15,568 nucleotides of DNA from Chlamydiota bacterium (GTDB taxonomy: Bacteria > Chlamydiota > Chlamydiia > Chlamydiales > Simkaniaceae): assembly GCA_021772295.1 (NCBI GenBank), contig JAJFMG010000175.1, forward strand, positions 1 to 15,568. Reading direction: 5' to 3'. Below, in pieces: positions 1 to 7,015 of the stretch (positions are counted from its first letter, which is position 1; every line of letters begins with the position of its first letter). A program made the translations under genes and the position numbers. The notes under the pieces are model-generated. The model was not told the DNA's origin, ran no database searches, and worked only from the letters and a program-made list of their open reading frames with translations.

Positions 1-2
1 TT

Positions 3-245
3 TTTCATGATGGCAATATTATACCACATCAAAATTGCTCAAAATGCAAACAAGAAGCGTCTTGTCTTTTGCAAGGAGAAAGTCTTTGCAAATCGTGCGC
101 TCCAGAGCGCTCATTATGTTTTACAACTGAAGAGTGGCAAACACTTTACGCTCTGACCTATACAACAAAATTTAGTCTTCTTGATGGGTTAGATATAGTT
201 GAAACACTTAAGAGAAAAATTGAAGTATTGTTTAATAACACATAG
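3..245 (+). CDS. recO: Probable DNA repair protein RecO, C-terminal fragment
   Basis: Only the last 80 codons are present; the gene enters from the left edge and stops at TAG 243-245. The visible part carries a four-cysteine zinc-finger-like arrangement: CSKC, then a short loop containing LLQGES, then CKSC, followed by a helical tail (EEWQTLYALTYTTKF). This spacing and position match the zinc-binding region near the C terminus of many RecO proteins, which help RecR load RecA onto SSB-coated DNA in recombinational repair. The fragment is too short for certainty and another zinc-ribbon protein is possible. A yidD gene follows downstream, and I recall recO and yidD being close together in Chlamydia genomes, which supports the call. 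The gene converges on the tRNA-Leu, with only a few bases between its stop and the tRNA 3' end. Confidence 0.55.
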   Translation, partial: FHDGNIIPHQNCSKCKQEASCLLQGESLCKSCAPERSLCFTTEEWQTLYALTYTTKFSLLDGLDIVETLKRKIEVLFNNT

Positions 246-250
246 GATAT

Positions 251-336
251 TGCGAAAGGGGGGACTCGAACCCCCAAGAGGAATAACCCTCACTACCACC
301 TCAAGGTAGCGCGTCTGCCAGTTCCGCCACTTCCGC
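251..336 (-). tRNA. tRNA-Leu (anticodon GAG)
   Basis: Read on the minus strand this folds as a class II tRNA. The acceptor is GCGGAAG pairing with CTTTCGC (one G-U). The anticodon stem CTACC/GGTAG encloses the loop TTGAGGT, giving anticodon GAG. A long variable arm (TGAGGGTTATTCCTC) and a T arm GGGGG-TTCGAGT-CCCCC follow. Position 251 supplies discriminator A73, as expected for leucine. The 3' CCA is not encoded and must be added by CCA transferase. It reads CUU/CUC codons. Confidence 0.96.
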
Positions 337-361
337 AAAAAACTTGATAATTTAGACGAGT

Positions 362-390
362 ATCATAATAATATTGTTACCATTTAGCAA
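362..390 (-). promoter_or_regulatory. Promoter for tRNA-Leu, sigma-70 type
   Basis: On the minus strand a TTGCTA -35 box (385-390) lies 17 bases from a TATGAT -10 box (362-367). This would start transcription about 20 bases before the tRNA 5' end. Four of six and five of six bases match consensus with ideal spacing. It is a prediction from sequence only. Confidence 0.5.
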
Positions 391-400
391 GAATTTCCTG

Positions 401-610
401 ATGAAATACCCATTTATAGCTCTTATTTATATCTACCAGAAGTGCATAAGTCCCTTGCTTGGAAATTCATGTCGATTTTATCCGAGCTGCTCGAAGTACT
501 CAATGCAGGCATTTAAGAAGTATGGAGCAATCAAGGGCCTTTATTTAATGGTAAAAAGGCTTGCGAAATGTCACCCTTTTCATAAAGGCGGCGTTGATCC
601 ATTGCCTTGA
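401..610 (+). CDS. yidD: YidD membrane protein insertion efficiency factor
   Basis: A 69-residue protein covering the whole YidD family (PF01809, DUF37). The amphipathic N terminus [20 protein letters not shown] is followed by the family core [19 protein letters not shown], then [16 protein letters not shown] and GGVDPLP. YidD is a small inner-membrane-associated protein that acts with the YidC insertase during insertion of membrane proteins. Cysteines at about 15, 24, 30 and 57 fall at the usual positions. I chose ATG 401 because the family normally starts within a few residues of this motif. A TTG at 374 would add nine residues but lies inside the tRNA-Leu promoter. The ribosome-binding site is weak. 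The last 31 bases overlap the convergent phosphodiesterase gene. The usual partner genes rnpA and yidC are not adjacent. Confidence 0.93.
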   Translation: MKYPFIALIYIYQKCISPLLGNSCRFYPSCSKYSMQAFKKYGAIKGLYLMVKRLAKCHPFHKGGVDPLP

Positions 611-2727
611 GATTTTTTCTCAGGGTACTTGACACGTAGATGCCGAGTTACAGCCAATGTCTTCACAATCACTGTTTTTACAGTCTCAAACTCTTCGAAA
701 GTAAGTTTACACTCTTGGAACTGCCCATCTTCCATTTTATCTTTTAAAAGGCGATTAACAAGCTTCATAATGGCTTCTTCCGAGACTTCTTCAAGAGATC
801 GGGACGCTGCTTCTATTGTATCGGCAATCATAATAATTGCAGATTCTCTCGATTTTGGTTTGGGGCCAGGGTATTGGAATTGACTCTTATCTACTTTACT
901 CTCGTCTTCATCCATTTGCTGCAACTGCTTGCGATAAAAATAATAAACAAGTGTTGTTCCATGATGCTCTCTGATCACATCGATAAATGTTTTCGGTAGT
1001 CCATGCTTACGAGCTAGCATCTCCCCTTCTACAACATGTGCTATAATGACCTGCGCAGATTCAATCGGTGTTAAAAGCTGATGAATATTAAATCCACCCA
1101 TTTGATTTTCTGTAAAATAGTGAGGATTAAAGAGTTTTCCGATGTCATGATATAGCGTGGAAACTCTGCAAAAGAGTCCATTTGCACCGATGGCTTGCGC
1201 TGCAGATTCTGCTAGACTTCCAACAACCAAACAATGTTGATAGGTTCCCGGCGCTTCAATACTTAGTCTTCGAAGCAACTCGTTACTCGGATCCATGTAT
1301 TCCATCAAAGTAATATCTGTCATTATGTGGAATATAGATTCCAAAATAGGTAAAAGTCCTACAACAAGGATTGCAGTAATTAATAGAAAAGTAAAAGTAG
1401 AAGTTAAATCTGAAATTAAAGAAAAATTCCAAAAGGTATTTTGGGCAAAACTATATACGAAAAAAATAGGAATAATGCAGACCCAAACCTTGCTACAAAT
1501 AACAAATACTTCCTTTCTTTTTTTCAGCTGCCTAGATGCTAAAATTGCAACAAACCCTCCCACTAAATTTACAATTAAAAATCGGCTATGATCAACCGCA
1601 AGTGTTAAACCTAAAATAACCGATAAAAAGCATGTAGTAAAAATGGCAATATTTGAGCCCAGCAGAGCGCAGATTAAAATCGCTGTGAAAGGAATAATCA
1701 ATGGATACATCGCAGAATCCATCAAGTTATTATTTTCCGATAGAAGAAAATACTCTGTAATTTTGGCTAAAATCAAAGTGATGATAACAATAATTGCATA
1801 CAGTGAGAGTTTTTTTACTGAGCGAAAAAACTCATTTTCTTTGTAGTAAAAATAAAATCCACCGAGGAGCGTAATTAAAGTAGCAAAGAGAATACTTCCC
1901 AAAATAGTGAGGGGTTCCCAGAGCATTCTTTTTTCGCCGAGCGATTTTTTCATGGCTTGTAGCAAAGCTACGTGCCTTGGAGTAACGGTTTCCCCTTTAT
2001 CAATGATTCGACTACCTGCTTGAATCTTGGTAAATTTTTCAGGAATCCCTTCTTCTACGGCTTGCCTAACATCTCTTTGATCTTCTGAGGCTAAAAACAT
2101 TCCGTAATAGTATTTTTTGAAAAAATCAACAACATATGTTGCAGTCGATTTTTGAAAATTTTTTGTTTTTACAAGAGTTTTGTTTATTGATGACCAGAAA
2201 GCTTCTGGCAACTCATTTGTTTTAGTGGCATCCGCAGGCACGTAGCTTACATAATCAGTCGTAGATAGACCAATGGAGTCCATTTTTTTAATTGTTCTAG
2301 CATCGGCAAACCTCGAATCCAAAAGAGCATTCTGCACATCATCTGCAGCGTCATACATTTCTTCAAAAGTTACTCCTGGAAGATCCTCTCTCCAATCATG
2401 ATCACCAATTAACAACTTTTCAAAATCATATCTTTTTTCCCGAATTTCTCTTTGAGAAATTCGATAAATTGGACCAATATCTCGCATAGATTCTTGCTTG
2501 AGAAGAACCGTTCTTTCTTCATCAGGAAATTCAAAATCGACTTGGGCTACAATATAGTTTTTGGCAGTAGTATCTACATCAAGAATTTCTACTCTTACTT
2601 CTCTAAAATGAAGAAATAGCGAAAGCGCAAAAAGAATAATAAAACCAATTAGAAGTTGCGCACCTCTTTGCCCTTGCGAGAGCCAATTGCGCAAACTACT
2701 GATTTTTTTCTCATTACTGTGAGCCAT
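580..2727 (-). CDS. pgpH: Membrane HD-domain phosphodiesterase, PgpH type (7TM-HD), likely c-di-AMP hydrolase
   Basis: A 715-residue protein with the full PgpH layout. One transmembrane helix (about 23-40) is followed by an extracytoplasmic domain (about 45-265), several membrane helices (about 270-470) and a cytoplasmic HD domain (about 485-700). Metal ligands are all present: H498 ([14 protein letters not shown]), H527-D528 ([17 protein letters not shown]), H564, H588-H589 (REHHG) and D636 (IADTIEA). In Listeria and other Firmicutes, proteins of this layout hydrolyse cyclic di-AMP, and the signature after the HD pair, IGK...P.YF.ENQ, fits that group rather than c-di-GMP HD-GYP enzymes. Substrate is therefore inferred, not shown. 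Start ATG 2727 has GGAGAA about eight bases upstream. The 3' end overlaps yidD tail to tail by 31 bases. It is divergent from dnaX and has its own promoter candidate. Confidence 0.88.
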   Translation of the reverse strand: MAHSNEKKISSLRNWLSQGQRGAQLLIGFIILFALSLFLHFREVRVEILDVDTTAKNYIVAQVDFEFPDEERTVLLKQESMRDIGPIYRISQREIREKRYDFEKLLIGDHDWREDLPGVTFEEMYDAADDVQNALLDSRFADARTIKKMDSIGLSTTDYVSYVPADATKTNELPEAFWSSINKTLVKTKNFQKSTATYVVDFFKKYYYGMFLASEDQRDVRQAVEEGIPEKFTKIQAGSRIIDKGETVTPRHVALLQAMKKSLGEKRMLWEPLTILGSILFATLITLLGGFYFYYKENEFFRSVKKLSLYAIIVIITLILAKITEYFLLSENNNLMDSAMYPLIIPFTAILICALLGSNIAIFTTCFLSVILGLTLAVDHSRFLIVNLVGGFVAILASRQLKKRKEVFVICSKVWVCIIPIFFVYSFAQNTFWNFSLISDLTSTFTFLLITAILVVGLLPILESIFHIMTDITLMEYMDPSNELLRRLSIEAPGTYQHCLVVGSLAESAAQAIGANGLFCRVSTLYHDIGKLFNPHYFTENQMGGFNIHQLLTPIESAQVIIAHVVEGEMLARKHGLPKTFIDVIREHHGTTLVYYFYRKQLQQMDEDESKVDKSQFQYPGPKPKSRESAIIMIADTIEAASRSLEEVSEEAIMKLVNRLLKDKMEDGQFQECKLTFEEFETVKTVIVKTLAVTRHLRVKYPEKKSQGNGSTPPL

Positions 2728-2768
2728 GTAAAAATTCTCCGCTCTTTCAAATTAAGTCTTTTTATTAG

Positions 2769-2797
2769 ATTGTAGCAGAGCATTCTATTTAGACCAA
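2769..2797 (-). promoter_or_regulatory. Candidate promoter for the PgpH-like gene
   Basis: On the minus strand TTGGTC (2792-2797) is 17 bases from TACAAT (2769-2774), predicting a leader of about 34 bases. The -10 is good (five of six); the -35 keeps only the TTG. Confidence 0.4.
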
Positions 2798-2913
2798 ATT
2801 AACTCTAACTATAAATGATTTGATGCAAAATCCACTTAAGAATTTTCTCGAAAAGATCCTTTCTTTTATGCTAAAACAAAAGCTAAAGCGTAATTGTTTA
2901 CAAGGAAGCCCCA

Positions 2914-4365
2914 ATGGAAAAAACTCCCCCGATTTCAAGAAAATACCGCCCAACCACTTTTGCAAAAGTAAAAGAACAACAAGCCATTGTAACTACTTTA
3001 AAAAATTCGATTTCTCTTGGAAGAGTCTCCAACGCTTATCTTTTTTCAGGACTTAGAGGAACTGGAAAAACAACACTTGCAAGACTATTTGCAAAATCTC
3101 TCAATTGCAAAAATCTGCAAGAGGATGTAGAGCCTTGCAATGCATGCCCTTCCTGCCAAGAAATTACATCTGGAACATCATTAGATGTTTTAGAAATCGA
3201 CGGCGCTTCAAGTCGTGGTATTGATGACATTCGAAAAATCAATGAAACAGCAATGTATGCTCCCTCATCTGGAAAATATAAAATCTATATTATTGACGAA
3301 GTGCATATGCTTACCAAAGAAGCTTTTAATGCGCTTTTAAAAACACTTGAAGAACCTCCCCCGCATGTTAAATTCTTCTTTGCTACAACAGAGCCCAATA
3401 AAATCCTTCCAACCGTACTTAGTAGATGTCAAAGACTTGATCTTCAGAGGATTTCAACCAAATCCATTGCAGAGAAGCTTTTGCAGATTACAAAACTTGC
3501 AAACACCTCTATAGATCAAGACGCTCTTTCTTATCTTGCTCAAATTGCAGATGGTAGCATGCGAGATGGCGAATCAATGCTCGATCAACTTATCTGCTTT
3601 GCAGATGGGAACATTTCTCTTCAAATGATCACCACCTCAATTGGAGCAGCAGACCCTGATTTTTTCTTTTCCCTTCATGATGCCATGGAAAAAGAAGATA
3701 TCAGTTTTGCTTTTGATGCAGCAGAAAAGCTTTTTACCCTCGGTAAAGACCTCTATTTTTTCATTGAAAATTGCGCTGAGCATTTTCGAAATATCCTTCT
3801 ATGCTCACTTGGAAAAACAAATATTTTGCTGCTAAGTAAATATCAAGCAATCTCCAGTGCCTATTCACAAGCCCATCTTTTTCGCATACTCGACTACCTT
3901 ACTTCTTGTTTGGAAAGATTTGCAAAAGCTCCTTTTAAAAAGATCCATTTAGAGATGATTATTCTTCATCTCATCCGATCTAAAAAAAGGCTCGATTTAG
4001 AAACAATTACAACAAAACTCCTTGCGCTAGAATCAAAGCTTTCCTCAGATACTATATCGCCTCAACCTGTGCAAGATTTGCCTCCAAAAAATAATGCCGC
4101 ACCGAATGAAAAACCTACAGAGACGCTTACAAAATCAATTCCACTCGAAACCCTCACTTTTGAACCTAAAAAAGAAAAATCCACTCTAAAGGCGCCAGCT
4201 CCAATTCAAAAATCTTCTATACAGATAGAGCCTCCAAAACCAAAAGAACCGATACTTGACTCCGAGCCTAAGAAACCAACAAGCAATATTACTCGAACCC
4301 CTATTGATGAAACACTTATGCGTTTTGCAAGTATTGAATTAAATGGAAGTCTTACAAATCTCTAG
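2914..4365 (+). CDS. dnaX: DNA polymerase III gamma/tau subunit
   Basis: A 483-residue clamp-loader ATPase. It opens with SRKYRPTTFA, then Walker A GLRGTGKTT (46-54), a zinc site formed by C65, C75, C78 and C81, Walker B with IIDEVHML (126-133), sensor 1 FFATTEPN (155-162) and the SRC arginine-finger motif (170-172). Residues up to about 360 form AAA+ domains I-III. The rest (about 375-460) is a low-complexity linker rich in Pro, Lys and Glu, with a short conserved-looking tail. It loads the sliding clamp and bridges polymerase cores at the fork. ATG 2914 is preceded by AAGGAAG at a five-base spacing, which fixes the start. At 483 residues it is shorter than E. coli tau (643) and lacks a long C-terminal polymerase-binding region. 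Followed by ybaB, the common bacterial pairing. An A7 run at 3982-3988 is discussed as a possible slippage site. Confidence 0.97.
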   Translation: MEKTPPISRKYRPTTFAKVKEQQAIVTTLKNSISLGRVSNAYLFSGLRGTGKTTLARLFAKSLNCKNLQEDVEPCNACPSCQEITSGTSLDVLEIDGASSRGIDDIRKINETAMYAPSSGKYKIYIIDEVHMLTKEAFNALLKTLEEPPPHVKFFFATTEPNKILPTVLSRCQRLDLQRISTKSIAEKLLQITKLANTSIDQDALSYLAQIADGSMRDGESMLDQLICFADGNISLQMITTSIGAADPDFFFSLHDAMEKEDISFAFDAAEKLFTLGKDLYFFIENCAEHFRNILLCSLGKTNILLLSKYQAISSAYSQAHLFRILDYLTSCLERFAKAPFKKIHLEMIILHLIRSKKRLDLETITTKLLALESKLSSDTISPQPVQDLPPKNNAAPNEKPTETLTKSIPLETLTFEPKKEKSTLKAPAPIQKSSIQIEPPKPKEPILDSEPKKPTSNITRTPIDETLMRFASIELNGSLTNL

Positions 4366-4426
4366 ATAAAGTTGCAATTATTACCTATGTGTATTATTCT
4401 AAAGCCTTTGATAAAAGGGGGTTATA

Positions 4427-4717
4427 ATGGGATCTGGTTTTTCTAAAATGAAAAAACAAGCAAAGCTTATGGAAGAGCAGCTTGGAAAAATGCAAGAGGA
4501 GTTAAAAAATACTGAAGTTATTGGATCTGCTGGCAATGGCCTTGTTACGATAACACTTAGTGGTGATAAAAAAATGAAGTCTATTTCTATCAAAGAAGAC
4601 TGCGTTGATAAAGATGACATCGAAGGATTGCAAGATTTGATCATGGCAGCTTTTGAAGATGCTTCCTCTAAAGTTGAAGAAAATAGCTCTATGCCCTCTC
4701 TTCCGTTTGGATTCTAA
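4427..4717 (+). CDS. ybaB: YbaB/EbfC family nucleoid-associated protein
   Basis: A 96-residue protein matching the YbaB/EbfC family from end to end. It has an N-terminal amphipathic helix rich in Met, Lys and Gln (SKMKKQAKLMEEQLGKMQEE), a beta core (VIGSAGNGLVTITLSGD then MKSISI), and a C-terminal helix (DLIMAAFEDASSKVEE). Family members form dimers that bind DNA and are usually encoded next to dnaX, and often recR, as here. The start is preceded by a purine-rich run, AAAAGGGGG, five bases before ATG. It lies 61 bases after dnaX with no terminator visible between them, so the two are probably co-transcribed. Its stop codon overlaps the stop of the convergent ptsI by four bases. Confidence 0.94.
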   Translation: MGSGFSKMKKQAKLMEEQLGKMQEELKNTEVIGSAGNGLVTITLSGDKKMKSISIKEDCVDKDDIEGLQDLIMAAFEDASSKVEENSSMPSLPFGF

Positions 4718-6438
4718 AGCTTTTTAAGTTTCTTTTCGATGGAATCAATAGCCTTAGCTGCATGAAATGTATCTAAGGCGTCTTTTGCAAGTTGTTCACA
4801 CTGCTTTAATGAATATTTAGCAATCATTCTTTTTATAAGTGGAATATTTCTTGGAATCGAAGAAAAAGATCTAATTCCAAGACCAATGAGTATAATCACT
4901 GAGACTGGATTCGAAGCCAGATCTCCACAAACAGTTACATCCTGATTTGTTTTACGAGATGCATCTGCAATATTTTGTATTAATGTAAGAACACTTGGAT
5001 GCATCCATTTGCTCTGATCTCTTGGATCCAATTGAGTACGGTCTGTAGCCAATACATACTGAGTTAGATCATTACTACCAATCGACACAAAATCAACTTC
5101 TTTCAAAATTTCATCAATCATAAGAGCTGCTGATGGCACTTCAATCATAGCGCCAATACGGATTTCATTTGCAAGGTTTGCTCTTTTTTCAACGGAATAA
5201 ATTTTCTGAATACAACTCTTTACAAGTTTAATTTCAGATATATCTGATACCATCGGGATTAAGATAGATACACATGAGCCTGAATGAGAGCAAAGAAGGG
5301 CTTTCAACTGGAGCTCTAAAACAGCCGGATTTTTAAGCAAGTATCGAATGCCTCTTTGCCCAAGCGCTGGATTTGCTTCCCCGGTTTCGGCTTTATCTCC
5401 ACCTGTATCAAAAAGGCGATAAGTAACGCTTATATCATTTGACTGCGTATTAATTTCCCTGTAATTAGCTAGCTGTTTATCAAAGCCTAATGTTTGCAAA
5501 TCTTTACCTAAGTACAAAAATTCTGTCCTAAGGAGACCAACTTTGCTAATTCCCATTTTTTGCAAGAATGAAAAATCAGGATCTTTTCCCATATTTGCTT
5601 GGATATCAATAATTTGACCATCTTTGGTCTGCGCTTTTTTCGAGGCATCTTTTTGGAGTATTTTTTCTAGAAGCTTATGCTCTTTTTGTTTCTTAAGATA
5701 CGAAAGCTTTGTTTTCTTACTAGGATTAACAATCAGTTTACCATCTATACCATCCAAAATTATATCCCCCCGTAAGGAATCCTTAGAAACATTCGGCATG
5801 GATACGCATGTAAGATAGGGAATTCCTTTTGCTTTTGCAATGAGCGCAGCGTGGCAAGTATGCCCCCCTTTAAGAGATAGAAGCGCAAGTACACCGCAAG
5901 AAATAGCATCAAGTACATCTGAGGGCTTAAGTTCTTTTGCAAATAGTATCGATCCCTTTGGAAAAATTCGTTTTTGTCTTTTAGGTCTTAAGTTTTCAAG
6001 AACTCTCGATTTTACATCTTTTACATCGATGAGCCTTTCTTTTAGATAGGCATCATCGATGCTTGCAAATTGTTTTTCATATTCGCTCATGACAGAGTGA
6101 AAAACTGTTTCAGTACTTTTTAATGTTCCTTTGATACGATCAACTACGTTTGTGGTAAGAACCGGATCATCAAGCATTTGAATATGCCCATCTATGATAT
6201 TGCAAGCATCCTTCGATCCACCTACTTCTAGATTTTTCTGCAGTTGTTTTAAATCGCCTTTAGAGGAGGTTACAGCCGCCTTATATCTACCAATTTCTGC
6301 GTCAACTTCCCCTGAATCAATAGATTTTTCACTATCGGGCACCCAGTTTCGTTCAATTAAAAAATGAGCTATTCCGATTGCAATACCAGAACATACACTG
6401 ACACCTGAATACTCTTTTTCTTCGCTACTGCCTTTCAT
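4714..6438 (-). CDS. ptsI: PTS enzyme I (phosphoenolpyruvate-protein phosphotransferase)
   Basis: A 574-residue enzyme I, the normal length. The N-terminal HPr-binding and swivelling domains hold the phosphorylated histidine H196 in GGHTCHAALIAKAKGIPYL. This motif is a variant of the usual GG.TSH.AI.AR, with Cys for Ser beside the histidine and Lys for Arg in AR. The C-terminal PEP-binding barrel has GLLRTEFLYL (R304), RLFDTGGDK, MIEVPSAAL, the second signature SIGSNDLTQYVLATDR (452-467) and the catalytic cysteine C504 in VCGDLASNP. All catalytic residues I can place are kept, so it should transfer phosphate from PEP to HPr. The start overlaps the end of ptsH by 14 bases, with GAGGAA inside ptsH as ribosome-binding site, which implies coupled translation. 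No sugar-specific enzyme II is in the window. Confidence 0.96.
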   Translation of the reverse strand: MKGSSEEKEYSGVSVCSGIAIGIAHFLIERNWVPDSEKSIDSGEVDAEIGRYKAAVTSSKGDLKQLQKNLEVGGSKDACNIIDGHIQMLDDPVLTTNVVDRIKGTLKSTETVFHSVMSEYEKQFASIDDAYLKERLIDVKDVKSRVLENLRPKRQKRIFPKGSILFAKELKPSDVLDAISCGVLALLSLKGGHTCHAALIAKAKGIPYLTCVSMPNVSKDSLRGDIILDGIDGKLIVNPSKKTKLSYLKKQKEHKLLEKILQKDASKKAQTKDGQIIDIQANMGKDPDFSFLQKMGISKVGLLRTEFLYLGKDLQTLGFDKQLANYREINTQSNDISVTYRLFDTGGDKAETGEANPALGQRGIRYLLKNPAVLELQLKALLCSHSGSCVSILIPMVSDISEIKLVKSCIQKIYSVEKRANLANEIRIGAMIEVPSAALMIDEILKEVDFVSIGSNDLTQYVLATDRTQLDPRDQSKWMHPSVLTLIQNIADASRKTNQDVTVCGDLASNPVSVIILIGLGIRSFSSIPRNIPLIKRMIAKYSLKQCEQLAKDALDTFHAAKAIDSIEKKLKKL

Positions 6439-6712
6439 CTAAAACAGTTTCCTCAAATTGATTTTCAAATGCGCCTCTTAAAACTTCAAGCGTTTCCTCT
6501 GCATCAACACCTTCGATAATCAGATCAATCGCAGAATCTTGTTTAACGGAAAGAACAAGAAGACTCATCACAGATCTTGCATCCACAGTTTGACCATTAA
6601 AACTTATAAAAACAGATGAGGTATAGTTTTGAAGCAGTTTTGCAATTTGAGAGGCTGGCCTAATATGGAGCCCCAAAGGATTTGTTACATAAACTGTGTG
6701 AGTGAGTTTCAA
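6425..6712 (-). CDS. ptsH: Phosphocarrier protein HPr
   Basis: A 95-residue HPr. The active-site histidine H16 lies in NPLGLHIRPASQIAKL, the classical HPr signature. The second region, DARSVMSLLVLSV, contains S47 at the place of the regulatory Ser46 of Gram-positive HPr. Whether it is phosphorylated by an HPr kinase cannot be told from this window. The protein takes phosphate from enzyme I, encoded immediately downstream in the same operon. Translation begins at TTG 6712: the strong AAGGAGG (6727-6721) is eight bases upstream, no in-frame ATG is available near the family N terminus, and the nearby ATG at 6717 leads to a stop after one codon. The protein is slightly longer than typical HPr (85-90 residues) because of an acidic tail. 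Confidence 0.95.
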   Translation of the reverse strand: MKLTHTVYVTNPLGLHIRPASQIAKLLQNYTSSVFISFNGQTVDARSVMSLLVLSVKQDSAIDLIIEGVDAEETLEVLRGAFENQFEETVLDERQ

Positions 6713-6727
6713 TTCATTTCCCTCCTT
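6709..6727 (-). promoter_or_regulatory. ptsH ribosome-binding site with overlapping AUG-AAU-UGA mini-ORF
   Basis: The Shine-Dalgarno AAGGAGG is followed after three bases by ATG AAT TGA, a one-codon reading frame. Its stop overlaps the TTG start of ptsH by two bases (ATGAATTGAAACTC). The spacing favours TTG, but the AUG could compete for ribosomes or reinitiate onto the UUG. This is a sequence observation; its effect is untested. Confidence 0.5.
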
Positions 6728-6747
6728 ATTTCTTCGCGATTCAATCT

Positions 6748-6776
6748 ATTGTAGCTGCTATCGAATTAATTCAAAA
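6748..6776 (-). promoter_or_regulatory. Weak candidate promoter for ptsHI
   Basis: The -10 TACAAT (6748-6753) gives a leader of about 30 bases, like that of the PgpH-like gene. The -35 is unclear: TTTTGA at 17-base spacing or TTGAAT at 15. Confidence 0.28.
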
Positions 6777-7015
6777 TCAACTCGCATCATTTTAGGTTCA
6801 AATTTGCTAAAAGAGCAATTTTGCGGGATAAGATAACTCTTCCCCGTTTGATGAGCAAGAAATTTTGTTCCATCATTTGGGCTCATTTTCAAAGTTCATA
6901 ATCTTTTACAACAAAGATACCCTACAACAATTATTAAATAAATATTTATATTAATAATAAAATTTGATATTTATTAATTATAAATCAGAAAATAATTAAA
7001 TTACTGAAAACAAAC
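6777..7015. other. AT-rich intergenic region between divergent ptsH and ndh
   Basis: No open frame of note. The half nearest ndh (about 6930-7010) is almost pure A/T with several TATAAA/TATTAA-like boxes, so promoter elements cannot be singled out. A small perfect hairpin TTGCT-AAAAG-AGCAA (6804-6818) is followed by TTTT but is too short to call a terminator. The region presumably holds the promoters of both flanking operons. Confidence 0.4.

Noticed and set aside
2820..3056. Open frame of 78 codons overlapping the start of dnaX
   Set aside because: It lies in another frame of dnaX, lacks a ribosome-binding site, and its sequence is the Lys/Asn/Phe mix expected from AT-rich DNA.
4168..4173. 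A6 followed by G in dnaX as an E. coli-type A-AAA-AAG frameshift site
   Set aside because: The phase is wrong: codons are CCT AAA AAA GAA, so simultaneous slippage into -1 would need a TAA pairing.
4372..4397. TTGCAA and TATTAT before ybaB as a promoter
   Set aside because: The spacing is only 14 bases, too short for normal use; co-transcription with dnaX is simpler.
6804..6822. Hairpin TTGCT-AAAAG-AGCAA with TTTT as a terminator
   Set aside because: The stem has only five pairs and lies between divergent genes, where no transcript should end.
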